From Bacteroidota bacterium (GTDB lineage: Bacteria; Bacteroidota; Bacteroidia; Chitinophagales; Chitinophagaceae): a stretch of 64,000 nt of DNA. Under the pieces are notes generated by a model. The model searched no databases, was not told where the DNA came from, and saw nothing but the letters and a program-made list of their open reading frames with translations. Below, piece by piece: positions 54,606 through 64,000 of this stretch. The stretch covers positions 90,667 through 154,666 of the forward strand of contig JAFEAF010000002.1 in assembly GCA_018266555.1 (NCBI GenBank). The letters are read 5' to 3'. Numbering within the stretch: the first letter of the stretch is position 1; each line of letters begins with the position of its first letter. The position numbers and the translations under genes are program-made.

Positions 54606-55052
54606 TCAATTATTATAAAGGGACAGATAAAAATCTTCCTTTTTTCGCATTAGCAAAGCATCCTCTTTGGTTTTATCATTATATCCGCAAAGATGGAGTG
54701 CTCCGTGGAACATAACTCTTAGAAGTTCTTTGCCAAATGGAATATTCATTGAGTCAGAGTTTTCCTTTACACGATCTATACTAATGTATGATTCTCCTTG
54801 AATTAACTCTGTTTTTTCAGAAAGAACAAATGTAATAATATCGGTATAATAATTATGATCAAGATATTGGACATTAATAGCCAGTAATTCCTTATCATCA
54901 CAAAAGACATAATTCAAGTTTTTAAGATGAACCCCCTCCAGTATAAATATTTTCTCAATAAATTTTTTTAATAATAAACTGTTTCTTGGATATTGAAATT
55001 TCTTTGTTGAATAAAAGAAATGAATTTTAAATTTTCTTCTTGATTTTGGCAT
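54606..55052 (-). CDS. ybeY: Endoribonuclease YbeY (rRNA maturation)
   Basis: The ATG at 55052 (MPKSRRKFKIHFFYSTK) gives 148 residues. The zinc motif is MFHGALHLCGYND with two His and the Asp region, as in other Bacteroidota YbeY. LLAINVQYLDHNYYTDIITF is the central family segment. It acts in 16S rRNA 3' maturation and ribosome quality control. Confidence 0.93.
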   Translation of the reverse strand: MPKSRRKFKIHFFYSTKKFQYPRNSLLLKKFIEKIFILEGVHLKNLNYVFCDDKELLAINVQYLDHNYYTDIITFVLSEKTELIQGESYISIDRVKENSDSMNIPFGKELLRVMFHGALHLCGYNDKTKEDALLMRKKEDFYLSLYNN

Positions 55053-55090
55053 AATTACAAAAATCATAAACAATGGATAAATTTCAATCT

Positions 55091-55098
55091 TAGATTTG
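55091..55098 (+). promoter_or_regulatory. Candidate -7 box giving a leaderless feoA-like message
   Basis: TAGATTTG fits TAnnTTTG exactly. The ATG at 55107 lies eight bases downstream, about where transcription should begin, so the message would be leaderless or nearly so. No good -33 TTG is visible at the expected spacing. Confidence 0.45.
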
Positions 55099-55106
55099 CC
55101 TGATTG

Positions 55107-55343
55107 ATGGAAAAAAATATAAAACTTTCAGATTTGAAGCCCGGGCAGTCGGCGGTTATAAAAAAATTCAATAGCACAGAAATTTTTTTGAAATTAATGG
55201 AAATGGGATGTTTGCCGGGTGAGAAGGTTGTTTTAGAACAAATAGCTCCTCTTGGAGATCCGGTTTCAATATCAGTGGCTGGTTATACGTTAAGTCTAAG
55301 GCTTAATGAAGCTGAAGAGATAATCGTTGAATTAATATATTGA
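55107..55343 (+). CDS. feoA: FeoA domain protein
   Basis: This 78-residue SH3-like protein starts MEKNIKLSDLKPGQSA; a TTG three bases earlier is also in frame. FLKLMEMGCLPGEKVVLEQ, GDPVSISVAGYTLSLRLNEAEEIIVE are the family core. FeoA helps FeoB move ferrous iron. Here feoB is 3 kb away on the other strand. nadD follows after 15 nt. Confidence 0.9.
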   Translation: MEKNIKLSDLKPGQSAVIKKFNSTEIFLKLMEMGCLPGEKVVLEQIAPLGDPVSISVAGYTLSLRLNEAEEIIVELIY

Positions 55344-55358
55344 TTATCAAATAATTAA

Positions 55359-55931
55359 ATGAAAATTGGTTTGTATTTTGGCTCCTTTAACCCTGTTCAT
55401 ATTGGCCATCTAATTATTGTAAATCATATTTTGAATGAAACCGATCTTCAAAAGGTTTGGTTTATTGTTTCTCCACAAAATCCATTTAAAACAGAATCAA
55501 GTTTGCTAAACGAGTATCACCGGTTTCATTTATTAAAATTGGCTACCGAAGAGGACACAAGGGTAAAAGTATCGGATATTGAATTTCATCTTCCAAGGCC
55601 CTCTTTTACTTCTACAACACTTACCTACCTGCAGGAAAAATATCCGTCACATGGGTTTGTAATCATAATGGGCAGCGATAGTTTTCAAAATCTAAATAAA
55701 TGGAAAAACTGGGAAACAATCATTGCCAATTATGAAATTATAGTTTATTCAAGACCCGGATTTAGTATTGATAATAAAATTAAAGCGAAGCTAACAATCC
55801 TTAATTCCCCACAATTAGAGATTTCCTCTACACAAATTCGCAATAATATAAAAATGGGAAAATCTGTAAGATACCTGGTGCCAGATAAAGTATTTGAGGA
55901 AATAACAAAAGGAAATTATTATAAAAAATAA
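55359..55931 (+). CDS. nadD: Nicotinate-nucleotide adenylyltransferase
   Basis: This 190-residue protein has [20 protein letters not shown], the nucleotidyltransferase (H-x-G-H) motif, [18 protein letters not shown] and the [21 protein letters not shown] tail. It makes nicotinate adenine dinucleotide in NAD synthesis, as nadA does upstream in the window. Its 3' end overlaps the convergent chrA by 13 nt. Confidence 0.95.
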   Translation: MKIGLYFGSFNPVHIGHLIIVNHILNETDLQKVWFIVSPQNPFKTESSLLNEYHRFHLLKLATEEDTRVKVSDIEFHLPRPSFTSTTLTYLQEKYPSHGFVIIMGSDSFQNLNKWKNWETIIANYEIIVYSRPGFSIDNKIKAKLTILNSPQLEISSTQIRNNIKMGKSVRYLVPDKVFEEITKGNYYKK

Positions 55932-57157
55932 CCGAGCAACAAACAAATGATCACAATAACCGGCGAAACAATTCTTGTATATTTTAATAGCAAAAAGGTA
56001 CCAATAATAACTCCAATGTTTATAAAGCTAATCGTCTTAGCTTCCATCAACGAAATATCTTTCAATATATAAAATGTACCCGCAATCATGATACCGACTA
56101 CCACAGCATTAATTCCCTCCAATGATCGGTAAACAGCGGCGTACTTTTTTAAATAAGTCCAGATTGGAAAGAAAAATAATACCAATAAAGCACTCGGTAA
56201 AAAGATCGCAACCATTCCAATGAGACAACCCAGCAATTGCATTTCTGCGCCCATATCTTTTAGTGACATTCCACCGGCAAATGCAGCAATCGAAAATACA
56301 GGACCAGGAAATGCTCTTACCATTCCCATTCCTGTGTACATATCTCCTTTATCAATTTGAATAACATTGGGGTCTTTTCTTTTCATCGCTAACGGACGAA
56401 TGCTGAATTGTTCATACATTATTGGCATCAACACATGCCCGCCTCCGAAAATCAGACTCCCCATCCGGTATGTATTTTCGAAAAGATTGATCGGTTTTCT
56501 ATTGGGCCAGTTTTCTTTTCTTGCTTTTTCGCTCATCACTCCCGCAAGGATAAATATGATACCAAATAACCAAAAATTCCACCAGCGAATTTTTCTTGGT
56601 TTTAGTTCTGTCTGAGGAATACGTTTCTTACTCAGGTTGGTGGTTATGCCTCCGAGGACAATCAAAGCTGGAAATATCCAGGGTTGATTAAAAAAAAGGT
56701 AGGTGGCTATTGTAGAAATGATCATAATAAACCACGTGACGGTATTTTTTATGGCAACGGAAAATGTTGTGAAGGAAGCATACACCAAATAACCTACAGC
56801 CATCGGTGCAATGAATTTAAATACATCAGTATGTAATGCTTTTTTATCTATATAATGAAGTAAAAAAGAAAGACCTCCCATCAGGATGCAGGCAGGAAGG
56901 ATCCAGATGATCAATGATAAAACGGCAAGAGGAACCCCACCTCTTTTATAGCCTATTAATGTGATGGTTTGTGTAGAAGATGCACCAGGTAACAATTGGC
57001 AAAATGCAGTGTATTCCATCAGTTCTTCTTCGGTAACATAAGAACGTTGCTTTACAAATGTTTTCATCATCATGGCGATATGTGCCTGTGGGCCCCCAAA
57101 AGCAGTAACGCTGTTTAAAAAAACAGCCTTGAGAAAATGACGATGGCGAAGCAACAT
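55919..57157 (-). CDS. chrA: Chromate transporter family protein
   Basis: This 412-residue integral membrane protein has about ten membrane segments in two CHR halves: [18 protein letters not shown] with [23 protein letters not shown] in the first, [15 protein letters not shown] and [21 protein letters not shown] in the second. These paired G-G motifs are characteristic. It exports chromate, or another anion, by proton exchange. Confidence 0.9.
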   Translation of the reverse strand: MLLRHRHFLKAVFLNSVTAFGGPQAHIAMMMKTFVKQRSYVTEEELMEYTAFCQLLPGASSTQTITLIGYKRGGVPLAVLSLIIWILPACILMGGLSFLLHYIDKKALHTDVFKFIAPMAVGYLVYASFTTFSVAIKNTVTWFIMIISTIATYLFFNQPWIFPALIVLGGITTNLSKKRIPQTELKPRKIRWWNFWLFGIIFILAGVMSEKARKENWPNRKPINLFENTYRMGSLIFGGGHVLMPIMYEQFSIRPLAMKRKDPNVIQIDKGDMYTGMGMVRAFPGPVFSIAAFAGGMSLKDMGAEMQLLGCLIGMVAIFLPSALLVLFFFPIWTYLKKYAAVYRSLEGINAVVVGIMIAGTFYILKDISLMEAKTISFINIGVIIGTFLLLKYTRIVSPVIVIICLLLGYFL

Positions 57158-57245
57158 TTGACCTTAAATATAAAAAAACAACACAACAATAAAATGAATT
57201 TGCGTGCGAAACCCCATTAATACTTAAATTCATAAAAAATTATTT

Positions 57246-58550
57246 ATGACAAAGCCAGCCGCAATTATTCTTTTTATTTTAGTTTCTGTGCAACTAAGCG
57301 CACAAAATAATACCGCTGCAATTAAACAAAATATTTCCGCAGCAGCAGACAAAATAGAATCGCAATGCATTGCCTGGCGCAGAGATTTTCACCAACATCC
57401 CGAATTGGGAAATCATGAATTCAGGACTGCAAAAATTGTAGCAGATTATTTAAAGAGCCTGGGCCTTGAAGTGAAAGAAGGAGTAGCCAAAACAGGGGTT
57501 GTGGGTATTTTAAAAGGAGAGGCACCGGGGCCCTGCATTGCCTTACGAGCCGATATGGATGGATTACCTATTACAGAAAAAACAAATGTTCCATTTGCTT
57601 CAAAAGAAAGATCAACTTACAATGGACAGGAGGTGGGAGTTATGCATGCCTGTGGTCACGATTCGCATGTCGCAATCATGATGAGTGTTGCCAAAATCCT
57701 TTCAGATATGAAAAAAAATTTGAAGGGTACTGTGAAATTTATTTTTCAGCCGGCAGAAGAAGGGCCTCCTGAAGGCGAAGAGGGCGGAGCAAAATTGATG
57801 ATAAAAGAAGGAGTGATGGACAACCCGAAAGTAGATGTGGTTTTTGGCTTGCATATTTGGTCTTTGTCAGAAGTTGGTAAAGTATATTATAAGCCCGGCT
57901 CCTTTATGGCCTCATCAGATTGGTTTACGATTAAAGTAAAAGGAAAGGGAAGTCATGGTGCGAACCCCTGGCTTGGTATTGACCCTATCGTTGTTGCTTC
58001 ACAGATCATTAATTCGTTGCAAACAATAGTAAGCCGGCAATCCGATCTCACCAAAGCACCTGTTGTAATCACGATTGGAAAAATAGATGGTGGTGTCAGA
58101 AGTAATATCATTCCCGATGAATGTACTTTGTACGGGACCATACGGACATTGGATCCCAAAATGCAAACCGAAGTTCACGAAAAAATAAAGAGGACGGCAA
58201 TGAATATAGCAGAAGCTTCTGGAGCAACGGCAGAAGTTACCATTGATACAAAAACATTGGTTACTGTAAATGATCCGGCATTGGTGAAAAAGATGATACC
58301 CTCTTTAGAGTCAGCAGCAGGAAAGAATAATGTTGATGAAATAGAATGGCAAACAGGGGCTGAAGATTTTTCTTATTATGGCACCAAAGCGCCGGCATTC
58401 TTTTTCTTTCTTGGTGGAATGCCCAAAGGAATGGATCCCCAAAAAGCGACGCCACATCATACCGCAGAATTTTATATTGATGAAAGCGGATTTAAAACTG
58501 GCATTAAAGCGTTTTGTAACCTGGTGTTTGATTACATGAATATGAAATAA
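57246..58550 (+). CDS. M20 family amidohydrolase with signal peptide
   Basis: This 434-residue protein has a signal peptide (IILFILVSVQLSAQN). RRDFHQHPELGNHEF, ALRADMDGLPI, MHACGHDSHVAIMM, QPAEEGPPEGEEGGA and GLHIWS hold the metal-site residues of the IAA-amino acid hydrolase-like branch. It should hydrolyse N-acyl amino acids in the periplasm. It is seven nt from the convergent feoB. Confidence 0.92.
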   Translation: MTKPAAIILFILVSVQLSAQNNTAAIKQNISAAADKIESQCIAWRRDFHQHPELGNHEFRTAKIVADYLKSLGLEVKEGVAKTGVVGILKGEAPGPCIALRADMDGLPITEKTNVPFASKERSTYNGQEVGVMHACGHDSHVAIMMSVAKILSDMKKNLKGTVKFIFQPAEEGPPEGEEGGAKLMIKEGVMDNPKVDVVFGLHIWSLSEVGKVYYKPGSFMASSDWFTIKVKGKGSHGANPWLGIDPIVVASQIINSLQTIVSRQSDLTKAPVVITIGKIDGGVRSNIIPDECTLYGTIRTLDPKMQTEVHEKIKRTAMNIAEASGATAEVTIDTKTLVTVNDPALVKKMIPSLESAAGKNNVDEIEWQTGAEDFSYYGTKAPAFFFFLGGMPKGMDPQKATPHHTAEFYIDESGFKTGIKAFCNLVFDYMNMK

Positions 58551-58556
58551 GAGAAG

Positions 58557-60677
58557 TTATTTAAATATCTGAAACACCAGCAAACTCATAATATAAGCGA
58601 GCAAGGTCATGTAAATAAATTGAATGATCGGCCATTTCCAACTGCGGGTTTCTCTTTTTACTACGGCCAGAGTGCTCATACATTGCATAGCAAAAACATA
58701 AAAAATCATTAGCGATAAACCGGAAGCGAGATTAAATACCGGAGTTCCATCGGGTCGGGTAGCGTCTTTCATTTTTTCTTTCAGCAATAAACTACCCTGG
58801 TCTTCATCTCCCACACTGTACAAAGTAGCCATAGTGCCAACAAAGACTTCTCTTGCTGCAAAAGAAGTAATCAATGCAATCCCGATTTTCCAATCATAAC
58901 CAAGCGGGGCGATGGCGGGTTCAATAGATTTTCCCAAAATGCCAGCGTAAGAATTTTCCAATTTAGCCGTATGCAATTCTTTATCTAACTTTTCCTGGTC
59001 AGCTCCGGGTTGCAGTTTTAGCCCTGCATACTGTTGCGTAATTTTTTGCATACGGTTTCCGGGGCCATAAGAACTCAACCCCCAAAGGACGAGGCTGATG
59101 ATCATAATTATTTTACCCGCATCCGTTACAAATATCCGGGCCTTGCTCACCATCGTAGGAAAAACATTATTCCATCTCGGCGATCGGTAAGTGGGCAATT
59201 CCAAAATAAAAAAACTTTTTTCTTTAATTTTTATCAGCCATTTTCCAACGTATGCTACGATCAGCGCCATTACAAGGCCCAATAAATATAGTGCCATCAT
59301 CACCAAACCCTGGAGACTTAAGAACCCGAGATAATATTTACTTGGTATCACCAAACCAATGAGTATGGTATAAACAGGCAATCTTGCCGAGCAACTCATC
59401 AGCGGAGTGATGAGTATAGTGAGTAGCCGCTCTTTTTTATTTTCGATATTCCTGGTGCTCATGATAGCGGGAACCGCACACGCAAACCCGCTGATCATCG
59501 GCATCACACTTTTTCCGTTTAAACCAACACTACGCATTAATTTATCAGTAAGAAAAATGATTCGTGCCATGTAACCAGAATCTTCTAACAAAGTAATCAA
59601 TCCGAATAGTATCATGATCTGGGGAACGAATACAGCTATCCCACTCAGACCGGCGATAATGCCATTGATAAGCAGATCACTTGCCCATCCGCTAGGTAAT
59701 GATGACGACAACCATCGGCTGAGGTGTGCAAAGCCAGAATCAATCCAGTCCATTGGGTATTGCGCCAGCCAGAATATACTTTGAAATAATAAAAACAATA
59801 CCCCCAATAAAATCAGGTAGCCCCATTTGCGATCCAATAAAATACTATCAAGCTTCTCAGTAAACAATGTTTTTTGAAGTGGCCCCGGTTCAGACACCGA
59901 TAATTGCATAATCTGTTTAATCTTTGAGTATCGCTGCAATATTTCCTCTGCCTGAGTTTTTGTCGGATTGAACTGGTGTTTGCGTTCAATATTTTCAATC
60001 GTTTCCTGCATGGTATCATCAAGGTTAAACGATTCATGATTGATGAGATAATGGATAGATGCATAATCGCTTAATGACGGAATCACCTTTTTTACATCTT
60101 CAACAGGGCCTTCGGCTAAATTTTTATTATTAATAAAATCCCGGGCAGGTGCCTGGTATAAATTTTCTGCAGTCTGGCCGATAGCTTTTTTTAATTGTGT
60201 AATTCCTTTATTTTTTCTGGGATTAACCGATATTACCGGTACTCCCAATTCCCGTTCCAGTTCTGCCAGATCTATTTTAATTCCTTTTCTTTTGGCAATA
60301 TCCATCATCGTCAAAGCAATCACTACCGGCACTTTGAGATCAATAAGCTGGGTGCAAAAAAGTAAATTCCTTTTTAAGTTACTGGCATCTGCTACCACCA
60401 CAACTACATCAGCCTTGATTTCTTTATCCTGGCGCAGCAGCACTTTATAACTCACCCATTCATCCAGCCTGCGTGGATACAGGCTATATGTTCCCGGCAG
60501 ATCAATCACATCAGCGTTTAAATCTTCCGAAATAATAGTGGTACCCGTTTTTTTGTCAACGGTTACTCCGGGGAAATTCCCTACTTTTTGATTCAGGCCG
60601 GTAAGACAATTGAAAAGAGAGGATTTCCCGCTGTTTGGATTTCCTACAATCGCAATATGTAACTTATTTTTCTTCAA
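58557..60677 (-). CDS. feoB: Ferrous iron transporter FeoB
   Basis: No ATG is in a good place; the TTG at 60677 gives LKKNKLHIAIVGNPN and 706 residues. The G domain is clear: GNPNSGKSS (G1), NFPGVTVD (G2), DLPGTYSL (G3) and ALTMMD (G4). The membrane part has two Gate segments (SGFACAVPAIMSTRNI, LMSCSARLPVYTILIGL). It imports ferrous iron powered by GTP hydrolysis. A TTG start is unusual and may mean weak translation. Confidence 0.94.
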   Translation of the reverse strand: MKKNKLHIAIVGNPNSGKSSLFNCLTGLNQKVGNFPGVTVDKKTGTTIISEDLNADVIDLPGTYSLYPRRLDEWVSYKVLLRQDKEIKADVVVVVADASNLKRNLLFCTQLIDLKVPVVIALTMMDIAKRKGIKIDLAELERELGVPVISVNPRKNKGITQLKKAIGQTAENLYQAPARDFINNKNLAEGPVEDVKKVIPSLSDYASIHYLINHESFNLDDTMQETIENIERKHQFNPTKTQAEEILQRYSKIKQIMQLSVSEPGPLQKTLFTEKLDSILLDRKWGYLILLGVLFLLFQSIFWLAQYPMDWIDSGFAHLSRWLSSSLPSGWASDLLINGIIAGLSGIAVFVPQIMILFGLITLLEDSGYMARIIFLTDKLMRSVGLNGKSVMPMISGFACAVPAIMSTRNIENKKERLLTILITPLMSCSARLPVYTILIGLVIPSKYYLGFLSLQGLVMMALYLLGLVMALIVAYVGKWLIKIKEKSFFILELPTYRSPRWNNVFPTMVSKARIFVTDAGKIIMIISLVLWGLSSYGPGNRMQKITQQYAGLKLQPGADQEKLDKELHTAKLENSYAGILGKSIEPAIAPLGYDWKIGIALITSFAAREVFVGTMATLYSVGDEDQGSLLLKEKMKDATRPDGTPVFNLASGLSLMIFYVFAMQCMSTLAVVKRETRSWKWPIIQFIYMTLLAYIMSLLVFQIFK

Positions 60678-60819
60678 ACAGAAAATTATAGCCTGCAAAA
60701 GTAACAGTACCCCCGAAAAACAGCTTACGAATTGCGATTTTTAAAATCATTGAAACATCAGGAAAAAAAAGTTTAACGGATATTATTAGTTTTTGCCCGC
60801 ACATAACCCAATACGGCAA

Positions 60820-60827
60820 TACCTTTG
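60820..60827 (+). promoter_or_regulatory. Candidate -7 box of the M28 peptidase gene
   Basis: TACCTTTG fits TAnnTTTG, 18 nt before the ATG at 60846. A TTTTG at 60791-60795 lies 24 nt upstream, longer than the usual 19, so the -33 assignment is uncertain. Confidence 0.4.
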
Positions 60828-60845
60828 CTACAATAATCAACCGTT

Positions 60846-62501
60846 ATGACTTTTTTAAGCAAACATTTTTTAATACTCCTTTTACTTACGGCCAACATTG
60901 TTTCGGCTCAGAAAATCAAGAAGGCAGACAGAGCTGTTCTTTCCAACCTGCATCAGCATATTGAATACCTGGCAAGTGATAAGCTGGAAGGCAGAAGAAC
61001 AGGAACCGCAGGAGAAAAGCTGGCGATGGAATATATCAGTAATCAATTTAAAACAATTGGACTGTTGCCAAAAGGCAATGATGGATATTACCAGCCATTT
61101 GGAGTAGATGATGGAAAACAACTTGATCCGGCTTCTTTTTTATCAATAAACAAAAACCAACTGGTTCCGGAAAAAGATTTTTTTGCTTTTTCATTCAGCC
61201 CCAACGGAACGATAGAAACATCTCCGGCGGTTGCCATTAAAGAAATCGGGATGCCCTGGTTTATTGATTTAAAAGAAACCCTTGAAGAAAATAAAAATAA
61301 CCCGCACTTTGATCCGTTTGACTTTATAAAAAAGACAGTAAAGGATTCTAAAAAATCAGGTGCTACTGCGGTTTTCTTTTACAACACCTCTGCTATAGAT
61401 GATCAGATCAAATACAACCCCAAAGATCATTCGGAGACATTGCCTATTCCTGCAATCTATATTACACAAACCGCAGCAGTAAAATACCTTGGTGATCCCT
61501 CTGCTACACTGGATTTACGAATGAAAATTAATCTTGTTGAGAAAAGCCGTACCGGGCATAATGTAATTGGATATATAGATAATGGTGCAGCCACAACGGT
61601 GATTCTCGGCGCCCACTTTGATCACCTGGGTTATGGTGAAGACGGAGGTTCCAGATTAACTACCGGCCAACATTTAATTCATAACGGAGCAGATGATAAT
61701 GCCAGCGGAACGGCTGCTTTGATTGAATTAGCAAGAATGTTGAAATCGTCAAAAGACAAAAGCAATAATTATCTTTTCATTGCTTTTTCGGGAGAAGAAT
61801 TAGGGTTATTCGGGTCTAAATATTTCACCGATCATCCAACTATTGATTTAGATAAAGCAGATTATATGATCAATATGGATATGGTGGGAAGATTGAATGA
61901 CAGCACGCATGTGATTACCATTGGAGGATACGGAACGTCGCCCGAATGGAGTGCTGTTTTTGCTTCGTTTAATAAAAAGAAAGCGGATCTTATTTTTAAA
62001 TATGATAGCAGTGGTACAGGGCCAAGCGATCATACTTCATTTTACAGGAAAGATATTCCGGTGCTTTTTTATTTTACCGGTCTTCACCCTGATTATCATA
62101 AACCGACTGATGATTTTGATAAAATAAATTATACCGGCGAGTTGAAGGTGATTAAAAACATTATCTCTGTCATAGATTTTCTTAATAATAAAAACAAGCT
62201 GGTGTTTACAAAAACCCGGGAAGAACAAACCGGCACTTCGGCAAAATTTAAAGTTACACTCGGTATTATGCCTGACTACACATATCCCGGAGCAGGTGTG
62301 AGAGCTGATGGAATTATTGATGACAGGCCGGCACAAAAGGCGGGATTGAAAGCGGGGGATATAATCATTCAATTGGGTGATTACAATATTTCCACTCTTG
62401 AAAATTACATGCAGGCTTTGGGAAAATTTGTGAAGGGAGAAAAAACGAAAGTGAAATTCAAAAGAGGAAACGAAATGATGGAAGCCGAAGTCGAATTTTA
62501 A
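60846..62501 (+). CDS. Secreted M28 family aminopeptidase with C-terminal PDZ
   Basis: This 551-residue protein has a signal peptide ending near VSAQ. A PA-like insert precedes the M28 catalytic domain: ILGAHFDHLGYGEDGG, GADDNASGTAALIELA, FSGEELGLFGSKYF, MINMDMVGR and a later DHTSFY supply the two-zinc ligands. Residues about 455-551 are a PDZ domain (AGVRADGIIDDRPAQKAGL, IIQLGDYNI). It likely trims peptides in the periplasm or outside the cell. Confidence 0.93.
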   Translation: MTFLSKHFLILLLLTANIVSAQKIKKADRAVLSNLHQHIEYLASDKLEGRRTGTAGEKLAMEYISNQFKTIGLLPKGNDGYYQPFGVDDGKQLDPASFLSINKNQLVPEKDFFAFSFSPNGTIETSPAVAIKEIGMPWFIDLKETLEENKNNPHFDPFDFIKKTVKDSKKSGATAVFFYNTSAIDDQIKYNPKDHSETLPIPAIYITQTAAVKYLGDPSATLDLRMKINLVEKSRTGHNVIGYIDNGAATTVILGAHFDHLGYGEDGGSRLTTGQHLIHNGADDNASGTAALIELARMLKSSKDKSNNYLFIAFSGEELGLFGSKYFTDHPTIDLDKADYMINMDMVGRLNDSTHVITIGGYGTSPEWSAVFASFNKKKADLIFKYDSSGTGPSDHTSFYRKDIPVLFYFTGLHPDYHKPTDDFDKINYTGELKVIKNIISVIDFLNNKNKLVFTKTREEQTGTSAKFKVTLGIMPDYTYPGAGVRADGIIDDRPAQKAGLKAGDIIIQLGDYNISTLENYMQALGKFVKGEKTKVKFKRGNEMMEAEVEF

Positions 62502-62527
62502 TTTGTAATTTGATAGAAATTCCCGTT

Positions 62528-62980
62528 ATGGCAGAAAGAAGCACGAAACTCCTGCTCGACAATGATGAAATGATCAGGGAATTTTTTGAGGATACCCGGC
62601 TATTAGGTATTGTGGCTCCTATTAAAGATTATCAATTTTGCTGGCATCTGAACAACAATATGACAATGGATTTCCGGGTGAATAATGATATTGAAATACA
62701 ACTAACCCGAAAAAAAAGGAATTACTTTTTTGCAGTGTATGAATATAATGAACCAACAGGATCACTTGCGCATTATATCTACAACAACCGCTTTGATGGC
62801 GAATATTTATTACCGGAGTTCCGGCATCTTGATTTTTTTTGGCTGATGAAGGGCGATGCCGTAACAGCAAGCGAAACGCTTCAGCAAAAGATAGATTCAG
62901 TAAAAACAATAAACGGGGTGCAACTGGTGGTAGAATTGACCAATGAAAAGATCAGGAACAAGGAGCACCTGATTTTTTAA
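62528..62980 (+). CDS. IPExxxVDY family protein
   Basis: The ATG at 62528 ([14 protein letters not shown]) gives 150 residues; a TTG at 62510 is less likely. The signature appears as [16 protein letters not shown], a variant of I-P-E-x3-[19 protein letters not shown] and [13 protein letters not shown] are other family segments. Function is unknown. The family is restricted to Bacteroidota, where it often accompanies fatty-acid or cofactor genes. It is 8 nt (from the TTG) or 26 nt after the M28 gene. Confidence 0.85.
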   Translation: MAERSTKLLLDNDEMIREFFEDTRLLGIVAPIKDYQFCWHLNNNMTMDFRVNNDIEIQLTRKKRNYFFAVYEYNEPTGSLAHYIYNNRFDGEYLLPEFRHLDFFWLMKGDAVTASETLQQKIDSVKTINGVQLVVELTNEKIRNKEHLIF

Positions 62981-63012
62981 ATTCCAAATTATGTAATCAA
63001 AAAATAAAATCA

Positions 63013-63243
63013 ATGTGGCAGGAAACAAACAATAAATTATATCGGAAATTTCAGTTTAAAAATTTCAGTGAAGCATTTGCCTTTATGACAAGGGTAGCAA
63101 TAGAAGCAGAGAAAATGGATCATCATCCGTTGTGGACGAATGTGTATAATACCGTGGAGATCTGGCTGTCTACTCACAGTGCCGGAGATGTTATCACCAA
63201 TAAAGATCATAAATTGGCAAAGCAAATTGATGCTTTATTGTAA
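63013..63243 (+). CDS. phhB: Pterin-4a-carbinolamine dehydratase
   Basis: This 76-residue protein is short but has the signature [20 protein letters not shown] followed by [13 protein letters not shown], with the catalytic His pair. The fold dehydrates 4a-hydroxytetrahydrobiopterin. At 76 residues it is a little short of the usual 95-100, lacking the N-terminal extension. It is 32 nt after the IPExxxVDY gene. Confidence 0.9.
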   Translation: MWQETNNKLYRKFQFKNFSEAFAFMTRVAIEAEKMDHHPLWTNVYNTVEIWLSTHSAGDVITNKDHKLAKQIDALL

Positions 63244-63310
63244 GTGATTTATCAATAGGGGCTTTGATGAGAACGATAATTTCTTAAAACAATTTTCAAA
63301 ATTCCCTTTA

Positions 63311-63318
63311 TAAGTTTG
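63311..63318 (+). promoter_or_regulatory. Candidate -7 box of ctlX
   Basis: TAAGTTTG fits TAnnTTTG exactly. The ATG at 63325 is six bases further on, so the message would be leaderless. The -33 element is not recognisable. Confidence 0.45.
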
Positions 63319-63324
63319 GAATTT

Positions 63325-64000
63325 ATGCCCTTGCCATCCACCATACTGATGATTCGGCCCGCTGCATTTGGATTTAATGAAGAAACGGCGGGCAGTAATT
63401 TCTTTCAATATAAGCCATCAATCAATCAAACCATTCATCAATCAGCAATAGAAGAATTCGATAATATGGTAAATCTTCTTCTCAGCCATCATATTGATGT
63501 GATTGTTATGGATGATACTGCCGATCCGGCTAAACCCGATGCCATCTTTCCCAACAACTGGCTCAGCACATCGCCAGGTGGAATCGTTTCTGTTTTTCCG
63601 ATGTATGCGGCAAACCGGAGAGCAGAAAAAAGAGATGATATATTAAACCGGCTGAAAGAAAATTTCAAAATTAAAGACGTACAGGATTGGAGTGAATTTG
63701 AAGCCGAAGGCAGGTTTCTCGAAGGAACTGGAAGCATGGTCATAGATCATGCTAAAAAAATGATATATGCAGCCATTTCCGAAAGAACCAATATTTCAGT
63801 ATTGGAAAAATATACCGCAGCAAACGGCTACCAGGCTATTGCATTTTTAGCTACTGATAAAGAAGGTAATCCGGTTTATCACACGAATGTAGTGATGACA
63901 ATAGGAGAAAATTTTGCCGTGTTTTGCGAAGAAGCCATTGAAGAAGAATGGGAGCTTATTGCCGTAAGGCAACTATTAGAATCGTCCAGCCACACAATCA
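63325..64000 (+). CDS. ctlX: Citrulline utilization hydrolase CtlX-like protein (partial)
   Basis: The ATG at 63325 starts MPLPSTILMIRPAAFGFN. The frame is open to the last base, 225 codons, with the C-terminus outside the window. It fits the amidinotransferase/arginine deiminase fold: AIFPNNWLSTSPGG, EAEGRFLEGTGSMVIDH and NPVYHTNVVMTIGE with the His of the catalytic triad. The catalytic Cys near the C-terminus is not yet reached. CtlX-type enzymes act on citrulline or related guanidino compounds. Confidence 0.88.
   Translation, partial: MPLPSTILMIRPAAFGFNEETAGSNFFQYKPSINQTIHQSAIEEFDNMVNLLLSHHIDVIVMDDTADPAKPDAIFPNNWLSTSPGGIVSVFPMYAANRRAEKRDDILNRLKENFKIKDVQDWSEFEAEGRFLEGTGSMVIDHAKKMIYAAISERTNISVLEKYTAANGYQAIAFLATDKEGNPVYHTNVVMTIGENFAVFCEEAIEEEWELIAVRQLLESSSHTI

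Noticed and set aside
1-64000. CRISPR arrays, insertion sequences and rRNA genes
   Set aside because: I looked for regularly spaced repeats, transposase motifs and rRNA sequence and found none; only one tRNA is present.

Overview
The window looks like chromosomal DNA of a Bacteroidota member, most likely the Chitinophagaceae or a close relative. The reasons are inferential: several families largely restricted to that phylum (DUF2480, DUF5606, IPExxxVDY, GLPGLI/DUF4412-like secreted proteins, OMP_b-brl_3 outer-membrane proteins, an ATP-dependent RecQ of the long type), few purine-rich ribosome binding sites, several TAnnTTTG-type -7 promoter boxes, and moderate to low GC. Most of the window is ordinary core genome, with about 64 genes.

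Layout. 0.4-3.8 kb: secreted proteins, including two DUF4412-like genes preceded by copies of one 89-nt element, then an OmpA-domain protein. 4.0-6.9 kb: a LytS/LytTR-type two-component pair. 7.1-13.8 kb: M3 peptidase, DUF5606 protein, a large beta-barrel protein, and a membrane-anchor/Spy-like trio. 13.9-20.6 kb (minus strand): recX, a decayed repeat tail, a 1123-residue surface protein, a cytoplasmic trypsin-like protease with zinc ribbon and YbjN-like domain, and its partner protein. 20.8-25.0 kb: dnaN, DUF2007, a fatty acid hydroxylase, kdsB and kdnB. 25.0-28.0 kb: a decaying accessory stretch with a tandem pair of Holliday-resolvase-related nucleases (the first interrupted by a stop) and a frameshifted DUF2158-like gene. 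28.0-31.0 kb: an ArsR/SRPBCC/VOC/hydrolase/DUF1801 cassette. 31.1-42.4 kb: corA, DUF2480, ppiD, nadA, an ars cluster with an unannotated cysteine-rich microprotein, an aminotransferase, YjbR, RidA, a PolB-like exonuclease, GDP-mannose synthesis and kdsD. 42.7-48.9 kb: recQ, tRNA-Phe, phospholipase C, a zinc-ribbon protein, ssb. 49.5-52.7 kb: the standout, a three-gene unit of SET methyltransferase, ATP-grasp ligase and an ATP-grasp/SET fusion. 52.6-64.0 kb: mnmG, ybeY, feoA, nadD, chrA, an M20 amidohydrolase, feoB, an M28 peptidase, IPExxxVDY, pterin dehydratase and the start of ctlX.

How genes work together. kdsD, kdsB and kdnB all serve Kdo/8-amino-Kdo supply for lipopolysaccharide, while manC feeds GDP-mannose. 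feoA and feoB are at separate loci. arsR, the microprotein and arsC form an arsenic-response unit. The SET/ATP-grasp trio overlaps or nearly abuts and is the best candidate for an undescribed system: two carboxylate-amine ligases of the D-Ala-D-Ala ligase fold combined with two SET methyltransferase domains, one of them fused, suggests a ligated and N-methylated small molecule, peptide or protein tail. Its substrate cannot be read from the sequence.
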